From: Termitomyces sp. T153
Taxonomy: Eukaryota > Basidiomycota > Agaricomycetes > Agaricales > Lyophyllaceae
Length of the DNA stretch: 64,000 nucleotides
Direction of reading: 5' to 3'
Assembly: GCA_018296165.2 (NCBI GenBank)
Contig: JACKQL020000136.1
Span: 47,425-111,424, forward strand
Under the pieces are notes generated by a model. It was not told the DNA's origin, did no database searches, and saw only the letters and a program-made list of their open reading frames with translations. Below, in pieces: positions 24,673 to 37,183 of the stretch. The stretch's first letter is position 1. Each line of letters opens with the position of its first letter. A program made the translations under genes and the position numbers.

Positions 24673-27475
24673 TCAATCTTTTCGAATGACTGCTTCCCTC
24701 TTTTTGTTTCTACATTTATACCGCACTGGAATCATCGGCTTGCTCTTTCTGGCCAAACATCTCGCCGCTTCTCGGGCAACCTTTTCTTTGATGGTCATTT
24801 CCCGTTCGCCCAGAAGCAGTCGCATCCTTCTATGTTCCTTCATCTTTTGCTGAATTTGCCAGATTGGGTTACGTTGTCTCGGTGTACTATTGCCTGATTC
24901 CGCGTAATGTCTGAGACTCGTTGAATGTTCAAATCCAATAATGGACACGTCGCTTCGGTCAGGCATAAATAAAAGGGATTTTTTTGTCAAGTTGCCATGT
25001 AGGAATCCAGCATTATGTATTTTCCTCAATAGCTGATGGAACTTTTCTCTGATTGAAAATATGCTCAGTATTAGATCAGATAAACAGGAAGGCAAAAAAC
25101 TGACTTGTCTTTGTGTGATACAGGGAATTCCATTCCTGGTGAAATAGTCTTCAGGTGAGCAAGAGAGTCCCCTTTATCCTCAAGGAGGAGAGCAGCGAAG
25201 TTTGCATCCTTATTTGAGGGATCCATTGACAAGAAAAAGCCAATTTTTTGAGGGATTGATCTCACACTTGCTTCGTTCAATACATCATAGACCTTGGATT
25301 CGTTTTCCAAAAGAAATATATCCTTTGTCGTAGAAGCATTTTTCAGGATTGTCCATGGCTTATCGGCTTCCTTGAAATTCCTCGGATAGATGATTCCGGG
25401 AATTTCAATTTTTGCTCGACAGATACGCAGGCCATGAAACGACTCCTCGGCGTGAACCTCAAAAAATGTAGTTATATCGGGACCAACTTCCACAACTTCA
25501 TCGATTGCGGAAAGGGTCGAGTGGCGAGATAGTGAAGAGGTCGAGTGGCGAGATAGTAAAGGAGTCGAGTGCAAAGCTTCTGTCATAAGTGAGGGGAAGT
25601 TGTTTGTGGCCCAGGACCAATCGTGTAATTCCTGCGAACGTGAAGACACCAGCTCATTCCCTTCAAAGTCTTGAGAAGCGTGGGTCCCGTGGAGGACATG
25701 AAACTCATTGGGAAGCCCCGTCATGCGCTTATATTTGTTCATAGTGAATGACATACGCGAGGGCTCACGCTCTATAGGCAAAATTATAAGCCATGGGCGG
25801 CGTCCTGCCTCGAGCAATACTTTGGAAATCACATTCTGAATTCTGATCAGCATACTACTAGCATGTGTTTATGTTCGTGTCTCTACCAACTTTTTTGATT
25901 CTGAACTCTTGGTGTGACAAATCTGTAATTTTGTCAGAATCCAGTCCAGACTGTAAATGCCATGTATCAGGTATTTTCTTTCGCAAAACAATACTTTCTG
26001 CGCGGTCTTGGGCATCACGAAGCGCAGAAACATACAATCCAGTATGTAACTGGAAATAGGGGTAGTTAAGATCGCCAACGAAGAAGACACTGGACAAATA
26101 AAGTGTTTGGGTAAATCGATCCCTCATACCAATAATCTCAACATTGCCAGCATTGATTACAAGGAAAGTACAATCATGGACCAATGCCTCAGTCCATGCC
26201 TACTTGATGTAAGATCCCTCGACCTATCTTATTGAAGGAGAAAGCCCACCTGCTGAAGAATGTCTCTAGCAGAACGCTTCACTCCTGATTCATAACCTGT
26301 ACACAGTCTCTCTGGAAGCGGTAGTTCCATTTTACGAGCACTGTCGTAAGATTCGCAAGAGGAAACAACAGCGTTGTTGCCCATAGGGCATGCGCTTATG
26401 CCAATCTTCCAATGGGCTACGGCGCAGTCGCTTCCCTTTTCACACCCTTCCCAAGGAAAGAGAGTATCAAGAAATCCATCCACCATCTCATGGAAGACCT
26501 TCGCTCGAGCATCCAAGTCCACTTGGCCTTCTGAAGTGTCAAAATTCAAGTTTTTGAATTCCCATATTGCAATCACGGGAAAGGTATCAAGAATGAGTCG
26601 CTCACGAGAAGTTGGATGAGCAAGGTGTCTACCAGATCCTTTATCCGACATGTTAAGAAAACCGTCTGCAAGTGCCTGGTCACGCCGAACACCGGGTATA
26701 CTTTTGTTAGAGAGTCGTGCGGTCGACCACTGAAGACAATTTGGCGACCAGTGACTGAACTGAAACTCAAGTGTCGCAGCAACAGATGCACAAAGATCTG
26801 CAACACCAGATCCGTAAGCGAGTTGGACATCAATCTCCTCATGAATATCGTTCCGATATTCCTTAGAAGTACGTCCCACATCTTGAGCAAAGGCAGATAG
26901 TGCGTCATGGCCTGGCAGATCTTTCGAGTACTTATAGGACGATAAAGCATCTATTGCATTGTTAAGAAGATCTGGAAGTAGTTCAGGGAGCTTGGCAACA
27001 CGCTTGAGCCTGAGACGATCGTGGAGATGTTTGTCAAATTGCCCAGGCCTACGAGTGGACTTTGAGGTAGTATGATATCGTTCGTCTGCTGTCAGCACAG
27101 AAGGTTTGCTTCCGAAGAAATCAAGCACTTTTTCATAATTCCTATTTATAGGATTGAATCAGAAAGGAAGGCAATTACTGAACAATGAAAAGAATATGAA
27201 CGCGGTGGCTGAACTTGGTTGCCCATTGGGCGTTCTGTGAGATTGAGTGAATCAGGGAAACCAGAGACTCGTAACAAATCGTATACGAACGATTGAGAGC
27301 GTATTTGGGTGAAGTCCGATGTGGTGAGAGAGGTCATAGTTGTCCCGCTTGCAGAAGATATAGATCTTGGAGGACAGTGAGGCTTGAGGTCCATATAGGC
27401 CACTTCTGAACTGTGGGCGTCAGGATAGTTTGTAGGTCCATCTTGTTTTTGTTTTTGTTTAAAATCATGTAGCAT
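24673..27475 (-). CDS. Kinase-like protein B (paralogue of A, probable pseudokinase)
   Basis: Exons on the minus strand are 26250-27141, 25907-26199, 25105-25854 and 24673-25048, all joining in phase; a first exon with an ATG near 27475 is likely, but its junction is unresolved. The total is about 870 aa. Shared blocks with gene A are QWSTA, and AWTEALVHDCTFLVI against AWTRAVERDSSFIVL. An N-terminal strand PVIAIWEFKN could belong to a PD-(D/E)XK-like fold, which is only a guess. The C-terminal kinase-like part has HGNLTKKSLLF where HRDLxxxN is expected and IGFEHS for DFG. The catalytic Asp and metal-binding residues are therefore missing. A two-fold LLSRHSTSS/LSRHSTLS repeat occurs near residue 550. 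It ends in a basic tail. Confidence 0.65.
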
Positions 27476-28304
27476 AGCGACCGTAACAGAAGTACAATAG
27501 TCGGATGAGTAGATTTATGGGCTCGAATACAAGCGAGGTACTCTTCGAGAAAACAAGAAGGCTCTGTGAGAGATAAGCGGTTCCGACACCTGTCCATAGC
27601 GGATAATGATAAAGTGTGTATGCGTGTCCTTGAAATCCAGCTGCCGCGAACTGTGAAAATCTATGGCAAGCGCTGGAGCGCGTGGTGTGTATACGGGACT
27701 CGCGGGCTTATCCAAAAAAGCATAACAACTAGGCTGTGCAGGTATCTCGACATCCGAGTCGATACTCCAATGTATGGAGTGTTACTGATACAGGTGGTAT
27801 ACACAAGGATTTGTGAGTCTTACGTTTGCTCCAAGGCCCTGTTGGAGAAGAGAATTTGGGTCTGGCGCTTGCTCCATAGCTACGGAATCTGATGCACGTA
27901 GAGACGTGAGTTTCTTGGAAGTTGAAAGATAGAAGTGTAGAACGATGTAGACCGCCTTGTTGAGGCAAGCTTTAGGGGGGAAGGGTAGAAGTTGATCGTT
28001 CTCCTGGCTGACGGCGACGTCCAAGTATCAAAGCTCAAGCTTTAAAGATACAGGATTTCGCAAGACGTCGACGTCAGCATCAATTTAACAACGAGAGAAG
28101 AGTATAATTTACCAATTGTGAGACATCGCAGCTCACCAGGACCCCTCGACAGACCAGGTTCGAGGTTTCGAGCGAAGGAACCACCCTCAACAACGTTACC
28201 GCACAATCAACAATACATACACAAGCGCTGAGTCTAAATCGAGGTCAGGTGTATGTAGCCGCGTCCGTGACGCCGTTACATCAGTCTGCATCCAACATCC
28301 ACAA
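27476..28304. other. Intergenic region with an uncertain minus-strand frame
   Basis: A minus-strand frame starting with ATG at 28024 runs into a good GT donor (gtaagactcac). It could be the first exon of a small gene extending to about 27515, but no family was recognised, so it is not called. The right 250 bp should contain the promoter of the gene at 28305. Confidence 0.35.
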
Positions 28305-30316
28305 ATGGCTTCGCCTCTCACTATCCTGACTCGAGCCGCTGTTGAACTTGGAGGTCCATGTATAGATGTGCAGGATATTGAGTGGGCTCTTAGTGTTCCT
28401 GCGGGCTCCAAGCTCATTCACTGGCTCTTGGAACAGTGTGTTGTGCCTAACGACGTGGAGAATAGTGAAAGTCCGAAAGAAATCGGTGCTGCCCTGCGCT
28501 CCATCGCGCTCGAACACGACGAGTCACAAGTGTATGCCACCGATTTGTATGATTATACATTCTTCAACACGTCTGACGGCTCGTACTTCAGCCTCAAGCA
28601 CTCCGCAAAAGAGGCAGATATCTGTGTTGGAGACCACAGTATTCATGGACCTTCTATGTATGATCCTCCCAGTCATCTACGGTACGCGCCAATATCTGGA
28701 CCGCTTCTCATGCTGTGCTCACAAAGTGTAGGAAACATGCAGGCTTCATCGACAAAGACGCACACCTTCTCGAAGTACAAAATACAGTTCTCAAATCGCG
28801 CATCAAACTGATAAAGTAAGTTTTATGCGCCGTAGGAACGCACACCTGATCTGATTTGAGCTGCAGACGCGCTACTCAAACTTCCCAAAGTACTGTATCG
28901 TCACTTCAGGCAACCATACAGCAACAAGACGCTGCGATCAGACGTGCACAAGAGCAGCTTACAGAACTTTCTATTCTCGTACGTATTTGAGAGTTCTCAT
29001 GGTTCTGCTGTATCTGACTGGTCTTCGTGATACAAGGCTGATTCGACCCTGGCATCTGGTTCAGACATTGCTCTAACTCTCTTGGACACGTTATCTCTTT
29101 CAGAGGAGAGCACACATAAGGATAAAGAATCCTCAACTGTACATCGACCCCTGAATAAGTTAACACATTCCCTTACGAATCTTGCGAATTTTCGCACATC
29201 ACTAGTCGAGAATTACCAGTCAGACCTTGCATATCTTCCTTCTCAACCACAAAAAGAACTCTTCGAGGAATCTGGTGATCTACTCCAAGCCTTGGATGCC
29301 CTATCGCGCGATGAGCGCTTAGAAGAGTCAGCATATGCGCTTGAGCTTCGAAGGCTGTACGAGGCCATTGATCGGGAGGAGAATATATATGACTTCTTGC
29401 TCAAGCAAGACATCGATGATGCTGAACAACCACTGAGCATTCAGTCTCTTATTGAGAAGGCATGGACGTCCGACCACGCAGCAAGATTGGACGCAGAGAA
29501 TGCGATCTTGACTTCTGTATGTCTTTTGTCCTGGCCCTCGCTGATCATGTCAAACTTGATTTTTAAAGGCAATAAAGGCGCATGAGACGACCCTTTTACC
29601 CGCTTTAACTAATCTTCATGCAGAGCTTTCGGTCCGCGAGCAGTCTGTGTGTTCAGCTGAGGCATTAATAGGAACGTTCGGTATCGAGGTCGAAGGCATA
29701 TCCGACCTCGAAGGTGCTACCACCCACGATACGCCACAAAACGATATTAGTGATCCTTTTGATGACGATTCACTTGCGCAGCAACTTAAGGGCCTGCTGT
29801 CTAAAGATCTTTTTTCACGCAAGAGTGGGACAGCCATATTGGAAAAGCCAGACATCCTGACGGAGCTGCGGCGCCTGCGAGAGTCGACAGATGCGACAAT
29901 TGGTGTCAATGACGCTTGGGGAGAAGTACGACAGGTCAAAGAGAAACTTTCGTTTTTGTGCGCCCATCAAGTTTCAAGCTTCATACATGATGAAATTGCT
30001 GACCTGCTCTTCAATACATAGGGACGTTACACATCACCGCCTTCTGAGCACTCTTTACGGTGGTGACGGCGTGCAAACAAACACGTCAGTGCCTTTCGCG
30101 CGTGCTATGACTATCGGAAATCTGGAGCAGCGGGCGCAAGAAGCAGTTACAGGGCTTGAAGTGGGTGTGCATCAGGGAGAAGTAGGATATTCTATTTATG
30201 TGTTGAATGATTGATTTAGAGGTTTTTCTTAGGAATTCTACGATCTACTGGCCAGCAAAAGGACGCAACGTAAACTTGGCGAGTTTATTGATCGTAAAAC
30301 CGGTAGATCGAAGTAA
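28305..30316 (+). CDS. Probable HAUS augmin-like complex subunit 3
   Basis: Seven exons (28305-28681, 28732-28815, 28867-28978, 29037-29516, 29569-29957, 30022-30160, 30233-30316), with 50-72-nt introns in phase, give 554 aa; human HAUS3 is about 600. The N-terminal module (CIDVQDIEWALSV, LIHWLLEQCV) has the spacing of the HAUS3 N-terminal domain, and PPSHLRKHAGF opens a long coiled coil. Further heptad-rich segments follow (LLQALDALSRDERLEESAYA; LTELRRLRESTDA). Augmin recruits gamma-tubulin to existing spindle microtubules. The assignment rests on domain order and coiled-coil layout, not on a unique motif; another coiled-coil spindle protein is the alternative. The fifth intron (29958-30020, 63-64 nt) uses gtgcgc and is the weakest junction. 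A decayed partial copy lies at 34640-35190. Confidence 0.6.
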
Positions 30317-30734
30317 AATGTACCTCAAAGCAGAATACATCATGAGATCAAGTCTCGGGTAAGTCGACGGCATTGTCATTAATAGACGTGACGATCGAAT
30401 TTAAAAACAGCAACATCATACTAATATGCACAATATACTCATTAACGGACCTGCTTGCTGACCCCTGCGCGACTTGGGCTTCGTGAGCCAGGCGCGGTAA
30501 GAGAAGGTCAAGTACTGTGTTCACGATCTTGCCATGCATCAGTTGCTTTTTCGGAGAATGAGTTTTGTTGAAGTATTGTCAACAGCCCGAAGCATCGCAA
30601 TGGAATCTTCGAAAAGCATACCTCGGTTGCTCGCAGACTGGGAAGGTTGTACCACTGTAACTTTTGAAATATTGTCAGCACCTCAGCTGCAAGGATGGTC
30701 GATGATTTTGACCACAAAGGGCCAAAAAAGCTAC
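30317..30734. other. Spacer, possible degraded kinase N-terminus
   Basis: No intact frame. Remnants of the upstream exons of the decayed kinase-like copy at 30735 may be present around 30590-30730 but are not alignable by eye. Confidence 0.4.
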
Positions 30735-31430
30735 TGCTACTTTGAATCTGTCGGGGAAGCTGTTCGGTTCTGCAAGCAAATATCTGATATTCTTAAAGTC
30801 TTGCCCACGTATTCATTAACCTCTTTCAATAATTCTGGGTTTGCATTACTTACATGAAAACAATATCATCCATGGGTACGTTTCCTGTGTGTTGACTTAT
30901 ATATACTCTATTTATTTATTTTTCATTATTACTCAGAGATTGTAAATCCGACAACATCCTGACAGATTCCGTGTGTCTTTTTTGACTCCCCGCCTCACCC
31001 GGCGGAAGAAGATATGAAACGAGAATATAGTGGAATGGTGTCTAAAATGCTATGTCGATGTATCAATCCGAAGATGCACCTTTCCTGGAGCATCCTCCAT
31101 GGGGTACTGATAAGACTGTTCCAGGCATTTGATACCCAGCCTCCCTCCTTGCGATCAGTTTGCCGTGGACAGTTATTGTCTTGGAAACTTCCTGAGACAG
31201 TACTTTCTTGATGTGCGTATAATATCCCTCTGACCTTGAATGCGTGGGCCATTGATTGAAAGATCAAGGGCGCCAGTCCTCCTCCACAAGCTTTGAATTC
31301 CTCCGTGAGCTCGTCACGGACATGGTGAATATAGATCCGCTAAAGCGGCACGGATGTCTAAAGTTGTGTCTCGTTTTAACGCGATCGTATTCAGACTCAA
31401 GAACAGGAAACTACGCTCACCATTCATACG
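30735..31430 (+). pseudogene. Decayed copy of the WRDHY kinase-like family
   Basis: Segments follow the exon order of the intact copy at 44460. First is ESVGEAVRFCKQI (for QTIGEVVDYFRQI), then an HENNIIHG-type loop near 30850-30880, then DCKSDN and SPPHPAEEDMKREY near 30945-31025. Next is a GTDKTVP block near 31105 (for GGDKSVPEF), a remnant matching PCDPFAVDVYCVGN near 31145, and EFLRELVTDMVNIDPLKR at 31296-31350. The last runs into a one-base frameshift before MSKVVSRFNAI and RKLRSPF. Stops and frameshifts occur throughout, so it is a dead full-length-type duplicate lacking its first exon. Confidence 0.75.
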
Positions 31431-32537
31431 CCGTTTCGTACGGCGCGTGGTATACCTACTATACATACTCCCACAAACTAACGTCAGACCAGAGTCTGAA
31501 TCAAATAGCCGTGTCTTTGTCGTCCCTATGAAGTCTCATGAACGTGAATATGAACAAAGTATACGTATAAGGCTAACAATGTACGAAAATTGTTCATGTG
31601 AAGTGAAACCTTGAAGTTGGTATGCTACCTATAGTAGTCATTTTGTACTACTTCCTATCTCTTATCGTGATGAGAAAGAAGTAACCCCTTCAGACGTCGA
31701 ACCACTTGGAAAGCCTTTGTTTTCAAAATGGCGCATGTCGGAACGTTGCCAGAAAGATTGCAGTTTAGATTGGTTGTTACTGTATACATAACAATGAAAA
31801 AAATGCTTGTTGTTTGACCATGCATAACTACAGTTGTAGTCCTCGTGGATCCATCATGCCACGGATCGGATAATTGATCTGCAAGCAGAATCAATCGTTG
31901 ACAGCGCACACGGTATCATTCCCTCTGACTGATCCGTATGGGAATCGTTGTTTTTCCCTTTCATGCTACACTTTTATGTCGTTTATTGGCGAGAGATAAC
32001 GGTATTGATTAAGTGAAACACAAATGTGATGGGACTACGTAGTACACGTAGTACAGTGGAACGCGAATAAGAGTAAAACAACGTTTGGAACATTCGAGTC
32101 AGGGCCGTATTACCGGCGGTAAATTACGCGATGTCCATAAGACTTAATTCACCCCCCAACAAACTTTGAATCTAAAGAACAATTGCAAGGCTTCTTGTCC
32201 GTGCTTCTTTTTCCGCTCGCTTTTGTGATGCAAGATCATATGCACCTCCGTGTCTACCTTGTGCCCAATGTGTCAGGCAATTCAATCATTCTTTGTCTGT
32301 TGAGGACCCACGGACGCCCATGACAGATCACATAAGTGCTTCTTTGTTGTTCTTGTCCTCTCTAGGAGAAATGGCTTCATTTGAATCAACGCCCGTGTAA
32401 CGACAAGTGGCGAGGACTTCAATTATTATCACGATAGCGACGCTTTGAAACGCGAACGAAGTATTGTTCAAATTGATCGTCGTTGTAGGGGCTGTTAGGT
32501 TTTTACAGTTCATTGTTTCTCTCTGGAGATGGATGAA
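31431..32537. other. No gene recognised
   Basis: About 1.1 kb without a supported frame on either strand. Its right end is the upstream region of the gene at 32612. Confidence 0.5.
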
Positions 32538-32545
32538 TATATAAG
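32538..32545 (+). promoter_or_regulatory. TATA box (tatataag)
   Basis: A perfect TATA-type octamer 67 bp upstream of the ATG at 32612, followed by a CT-rich stretch (cactctctcttcag) typical of fungal transcription starts. Confidence 0.6.
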
Positions 32546-32611
32546 TTAAACCCCTCGAAGGCCAGATACAATCCAAAGCACACACTCTCTCTTCAGTTCA
32601 TATCTACCATC

Positions 32612-33561
32612 ATGCCCGCATTGAATTCACGTATTCATCATGGATTGACACCGAGTGCTTCTGCTGAGCTGCAGGCGGCTAGACAGAAGGCAGACATCGC
32701 GATCCAGAAATTGCGTGAGAGCGGAGACCGGGATGTTATAGATGTTCTGGTCACTCGTTATGAAGAGTATGTCATATCCATTGCTGAACAAATTTGATCG
32801 TACGAATCATTTGAATCTTAGACTCAAGGAGCGCCACGATCGCCTTCTCAGACTTCAGGAAACCGTATCAACTGAAGAGTTTTCGACAACGAGCACAGAT
32901 AAAGAGAAGGTAAGCTAACGGTCAACTAATTTGCGGGAAAAACTTGATGTGACATTGTCTTCCAGGTGACGACTACTCGACAAATCAACATGAACCAGCT
33001 TGAAGGTGATTATAATCTTCACCTCCCGCAACGTGGCCACTTACGTGTTCTTCAAGATGGCACTTTCGAACTCACCTTCCCGTCAGATGAGGCCCATGAC
33101 CAACCTAGGGTGTTCATTCTTTCGTCTCCCGCATTCGAGAAAGACAAGCCTACGCAAAACATAATGGTCATGGCTGAGGAGTTAATCAGGACTGCAATGG
33201 TGACCATTGGAAGCAACGAAGAAAATTTCCACGAGTCTCAAATAATGTACTTGATGAACATTTACGACAGGTGGGTCTTGACTAATCATCGTATATGAAT
33301 GAGTAACATTCAGTACCTTCAAGTTTGACCTCGCAAGAAGAGAAAATCGATGTACTCGAAAAGATTAAAGCGTCACCAGTGGCATTGGAGATTGCTGCGG
33401 AGCTTTACTTGAGTGATGCTTTTAGATACCTTCAGAGTACCCAGAGGATTTTGGTGAGGCATTTCTATAATGGTGGACATCAATAGAATGCTAACGAAGA
33501 TGTGGAACAGTGCTTGAATGAGAGTGACGAATCATCAAAGAAGGAAGATACAAGATCTTGA
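32612..33561 (+). CDS. Unrecognised 242-aa protein
   Basis: Five exons (32612-32766, 32822-32909, 32966-33270, 33324-33453, 33511-33561) with 53-57-nt introns splice in phase. The N-terminal 80 residues are helical and charged (SAELQAARQKADIAIQKLRE, then LKERHDRLLRLQE) and look like a short coiled coil. The middle has a beta-rich segment (LRVLQDGTFELTFPSD). The C-terminal part is helical (VALEIAAELYLSDAFRYLQ) with an acidic/basic tail. An earlier acceptor (33313) gives a shorter, out-of-frame end; the acceptor at 33323 restores a long open frame and is preferred. No signal peptide, membrane segment or known motif was seen. A TATA box sits upstream. Confidence 0.65.
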
Positions 33562-34639
33562 TTAGATACCCATACATACTTTCCTCTTCTTAACCAAATC
33601 CGCCTACACATGTTGTCATTGTATCTGAGTGATGACGCTTCTTAATCTCTGACCTCCATCGTCCCTTTTGTGGTCCTGGTTGTTTTAAGGTTTAGATATT
33701 TAGATAGCAATACAAGCCTTTTCGCTTCTGGCTCCGGCCTGGACAAGCCCACTCTCACATCCCAATCGCAATATCAACAAGTGTTGAACAAGCATCCAAA
33801 CCGCCGCCTTCTGAGGACCTGCGGCGACACAGGACCGGTGAAGTCGGCTAACGATCCACGGCGCTGATGGAGACGAAAGGATGGACGTACGAAGGTTCAC
33901 ATGCTAATGACTGCAGTGTTGGTCTCCAAAGGCTCGAAACTGGACAATGTCGCGAAGGACGATCTTTGCGGTAGTGTACTTGCTAGAGGATGACATCACC
34001 GACCGTTTGAGGTCCTCGGTTGCCTAGAGTTTGTGTCAGCCACTGGCCCGAGACCACCCTTGCCTCGCTCAGCAACTTCGTCGGTAAGCTGTCTGCTGCT
34101 CCGCTCACTCAAGCAGGCCTCGCCAGCCCATGCCTCCTGGGCGGAAGTCATGGTCATTTCACATGAGGGTCAGGATCAACATAGGGACAAAGACGAGTTT
34201 GATCCTCCCTTCTTCTGTCTGATACTTGTGGCAGGAGTACTAGTAATACTTACGGCTGCCCGCTGAACTTGAAGCAAGTACAAGTTTGGGTCACGCGGTG
34301 AGGGGGTGGCAGAAAAAAGTATATCATCGGCTCACGGAAGTTGCAAGTCAGCAAGTCAACATAACGTCGGTCCATGTCCTAAATCAATGGCGAGGGTCAG
34401 ATAGTCTGGAGAAGACGTGAGTAGAAGGACACTCACTTATTACATAAGCGCAGGAAGAGTCAGCCACGCATCACTTACGGGTCGCCCTGTCCACTTGAAC
34501 TCGTCCCGTCTCATGTTGAATGTCACTCGCGGACCATAGATATCTCGCGGTATTCTTTGTGAACTCCAACGGTTTGATCATTTGTTTCGTACAAATGAAA
34601 GCCGGATTTTTCAGATGCGTCGTCTTGTTGCCTGAAGCT
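33562..34639. other. No gene recognised
   Basis: About 1 kb, moderately GC-rich, with only short overlapping frames. Nothing resembles a family or a consistent exon chain. Confidence 0.5.
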
Positions 34640-35190
34640 GAGTCACTTCACCCAGGTCATCAATGAACTTGAAGGACCTTGTGTCGACGCGAATGATATC
34701 GAGCAGCCTCAATGCCTTATGCTCCATCTTGTCCAAGAAAACGATGGTCACAGATGATATCGACCTTTACTCCGAAGAGGGAGATATCGGCACTGGAGAC
34801 TGGTCTCAATCCACCTCATTCATGTGGTCTCTATGTGTGGTCCTCCTACTCATCTGCGGTACGCGTTCATACATACACCGCTTCTCTACTGTCCTTTACG
34901 AAACATAGGAAATATGTGGGATATGTATCTCGGTAAAGACACACGTCAAGTTCTGGAGGTTCAATATACTGTCCTTCGAAAATTGCGCCTCATTATTGAT
35001 GAAGAAGTAAGGTTGAAGTGTCGTTGAAGCGCATATTAGACTTGATACGAGCTATGAACGCGCCAAATGGATTTCATACAACAAGAAAAACAAGAAGACG
35101 CCGCGATCAGACGTGCACAAGAGTTTCCATCATGCTCAAAAGTTCTCCTGTCTCTGTTGTACCTGATTCTTGTGATGTAAGGTTATCTTC
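34640..35190 (+). pseudogene. Decayed partial copy of the HAUS3-like gene
   Basis: Nucleotide similarity to 28340-29040 is visible by eye. The segment gaacttgaaggaccttgtgt near 34658 matches gaacttggaggtccatgtat. The catctgcggtacgcg near 34851 matches the exon 1-intron 1 junction of the live gene. The tail cgcgatcagacgtgcacaag near 35103 matches the end of exon 3 and the start of its intron. Reading frame is lost in several places and an internal part is missing. Introns are retained, so this was a DNA-level duplication and not retroposition. Confidence 0.75.
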
Positions 35191-36133
35191 CGCTCTGTCT
35201 CGTTGATTGTCGCGCTAAAGCATCTTTTGGTCAGGAAATAAAGTCACACTTCACAACTAACATAAACGCGACGGCGGCAAATATCGACATCGTGAAGAAG
35301 AATTCCGTTCTAATAGATCCATACTTGCACCGTCGAGTGAGAGTTGAATTGTGAGAATAAGTTGGAACATTGGTTGGGTATTCTTTGCCATTCCGAAGAG
35401 GCTGAAATAGACTGTTGCTTGTCCTACACAACATCGATCAGCGAGCGAGCGCACGAAGCTTTCCATGGAGGCTAGATAAGCCTCTCTCCTCAACATCATT
35501 GATAAAATGGCGAATGATGCAGTCTCCACAGGAACTGACAATCTGAGCAATTGACACGAACTCCGAGAATATTGGAAGTAGGTTGAACATATGAAGGCAT
35601 AGGGCATGGTCGAATGGTTGACGACCATAGGACAATCCAAACAAGCTCGGGATGATTTTGGGCTCTTTTATGGACTTCAAAAGGTATATGATTATGGTTT
35701 TGTTTATGCTGCTGTTCACATAGCCTTACTATACGACATATTTTTGCTCTCCCTCGAGATTCCCGTGAACATCCTTTTCCCCCACTTTCACATGCCTAAC
35801 AGATTTTTTTTACAAAACAGGTGGTTGCTACCTCAAAGGAAAGGAAGGGATAATACAGTTCCTCTGGCCTGTGGTCTTTCAGGAGATATGGATCTTTGTC
35901 ATGGGTACTAAGATCAATGCAGCCCTCCAATTGTATTTTACACTTTAGACGTTATATCGTCAAGTGGAAAATTTGACTTCTTTTGATCAACAACATTATG
36001 CTCACTCGATTGGAACAACAATACCAATAACTGATATGACGAACGACTATACAAATCATCTTAAAGTGACTATGGCATAATTAGTCGTTAGCATACACCG
36101 ACTTTGTACATCGAAGTATCATCTGAACATCCT
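35191..36133. other. No gene recognised
   Basis: AT-rich, with short frames on both strands and no family resemblance. Confidence 0.45.
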
Positions 36134-36858
36134 CTAGGAAACCTTTGGCTTTACTGTAGTGATACCCGATTCATGAACCCCCTCAGCCGGCTTCCGGTTG
36201 AGCTTTTCAGCTGGGGTTTTATCGAACTCAGCAGGTTTCTTATTGAGTCCCTCAGCCAACTTTCGATCAAACTCCTCGAGCTTCTGCTTTGCTATTCTCA
36301 TCCTGACCTCAAGCTCCATATCTTCGACTCTAGTCTTTTTGGCCTTTCTTTCTATATATGTAGGATCCTGAGCTGCTCGGAGCTTTGCAGTCATAGAGGA
36401 AACCTATTGCAAGATTATTAACTACCTATAATTTCTCGATGGCTCTCTCCTGCCTCCCTTACCTGGGCCTGGGATTTCAACTTAAGGGTGTCAGGGCCTC
36501 TCGTTTCATGTGCCTGCGTTTCATCCATCTCATCAAAAAAATGACTTTTTCTATGCTTCGCGTCAGGCCCTCACTGGCCTCGCCATCGAGTCTACCGAGA
36601 ACTAATCTGTTAGCCATGTTGCACATGTATCAAGAGGGAAAAGCACAATTCCCACTGATCCATGTAAAGCTTACGCTCTTCTAACGTGAGATCCTCTTCA
36701 AAATCACTGAACAACTTCATAATTTCCGTCAGATTCGATATAGCATCACGCAAAGGCTCTCTGATTTTGTTCGACCCATCCTTGGATTATCCGCGACAAA
36801 CGTTGAGCAAGAAGGAGCCTATGGTCGCTGTGGCGGCCATGGTTTCGATAACAGGCAT
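36134..36858 (-). CDS. Unrecognised helical protein, multi-exon
   Basis: On the minus strand an ATG at 36858 opens MPVIETMAATATIGSFLLNV. A helical block follows (IREPLRDAISNLTEIMKLF, SDFEEDLTLEER), then DEMDETQAHETRGPDTLKLK. After an intron near 36420 comes a Lys/Glu-rich coiled-coil exon (36134-36394; AKQKLEEFDRKLAEGL) with three KPAE/TPAE repeats. Plausible GT..AG introns lie between the blocks, but I could not fix every junction in phase, so the model is approximate. The family is unknown. The gene may be intact or slightly damaged. Confidence 0.4.
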
Positions 36859-37183
36859 ATGAGAAGAGGGGATTGAGATAGTTATGATGGGTTAGTTTCT
36901 GGCGACCAGTTGTATCCACCTGGTATTTTTAAAGCTCGGATGTGAGTTATCAGGTATTTGACCCATTAGCGATTACGAAGAAAAGAGCGGTATCAAGACA
37001 CCACACTTCTATATAATTATGGAAATTGTTCTTTTCGAACTTTGTTTCTGCCTCCATTGAGAACAACAAAGAACGTGGGAAGCTGTGTGTCAAAGCCGTT
37101 CATTCAACAATTCTCATGTCTAATTGATAAACAAGGCCGCCTTCGGGACTAAGTTCGCAAGGATATTTACCACCCACTTTGTA
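36859..37183. other. Divergent intergenic region
   Basis: Upstream region of both the minus-strand helical gene and the plus-strand kinase-like copy at 37184. No clear TATA box was identified. Confidence 0.45.

Noticed and set aside
27515..28024. Possible small minus-strand gene starting at 28024
   Set aside because: One good donor site is present, but no recognisable product and no consistent downstream exon chain.
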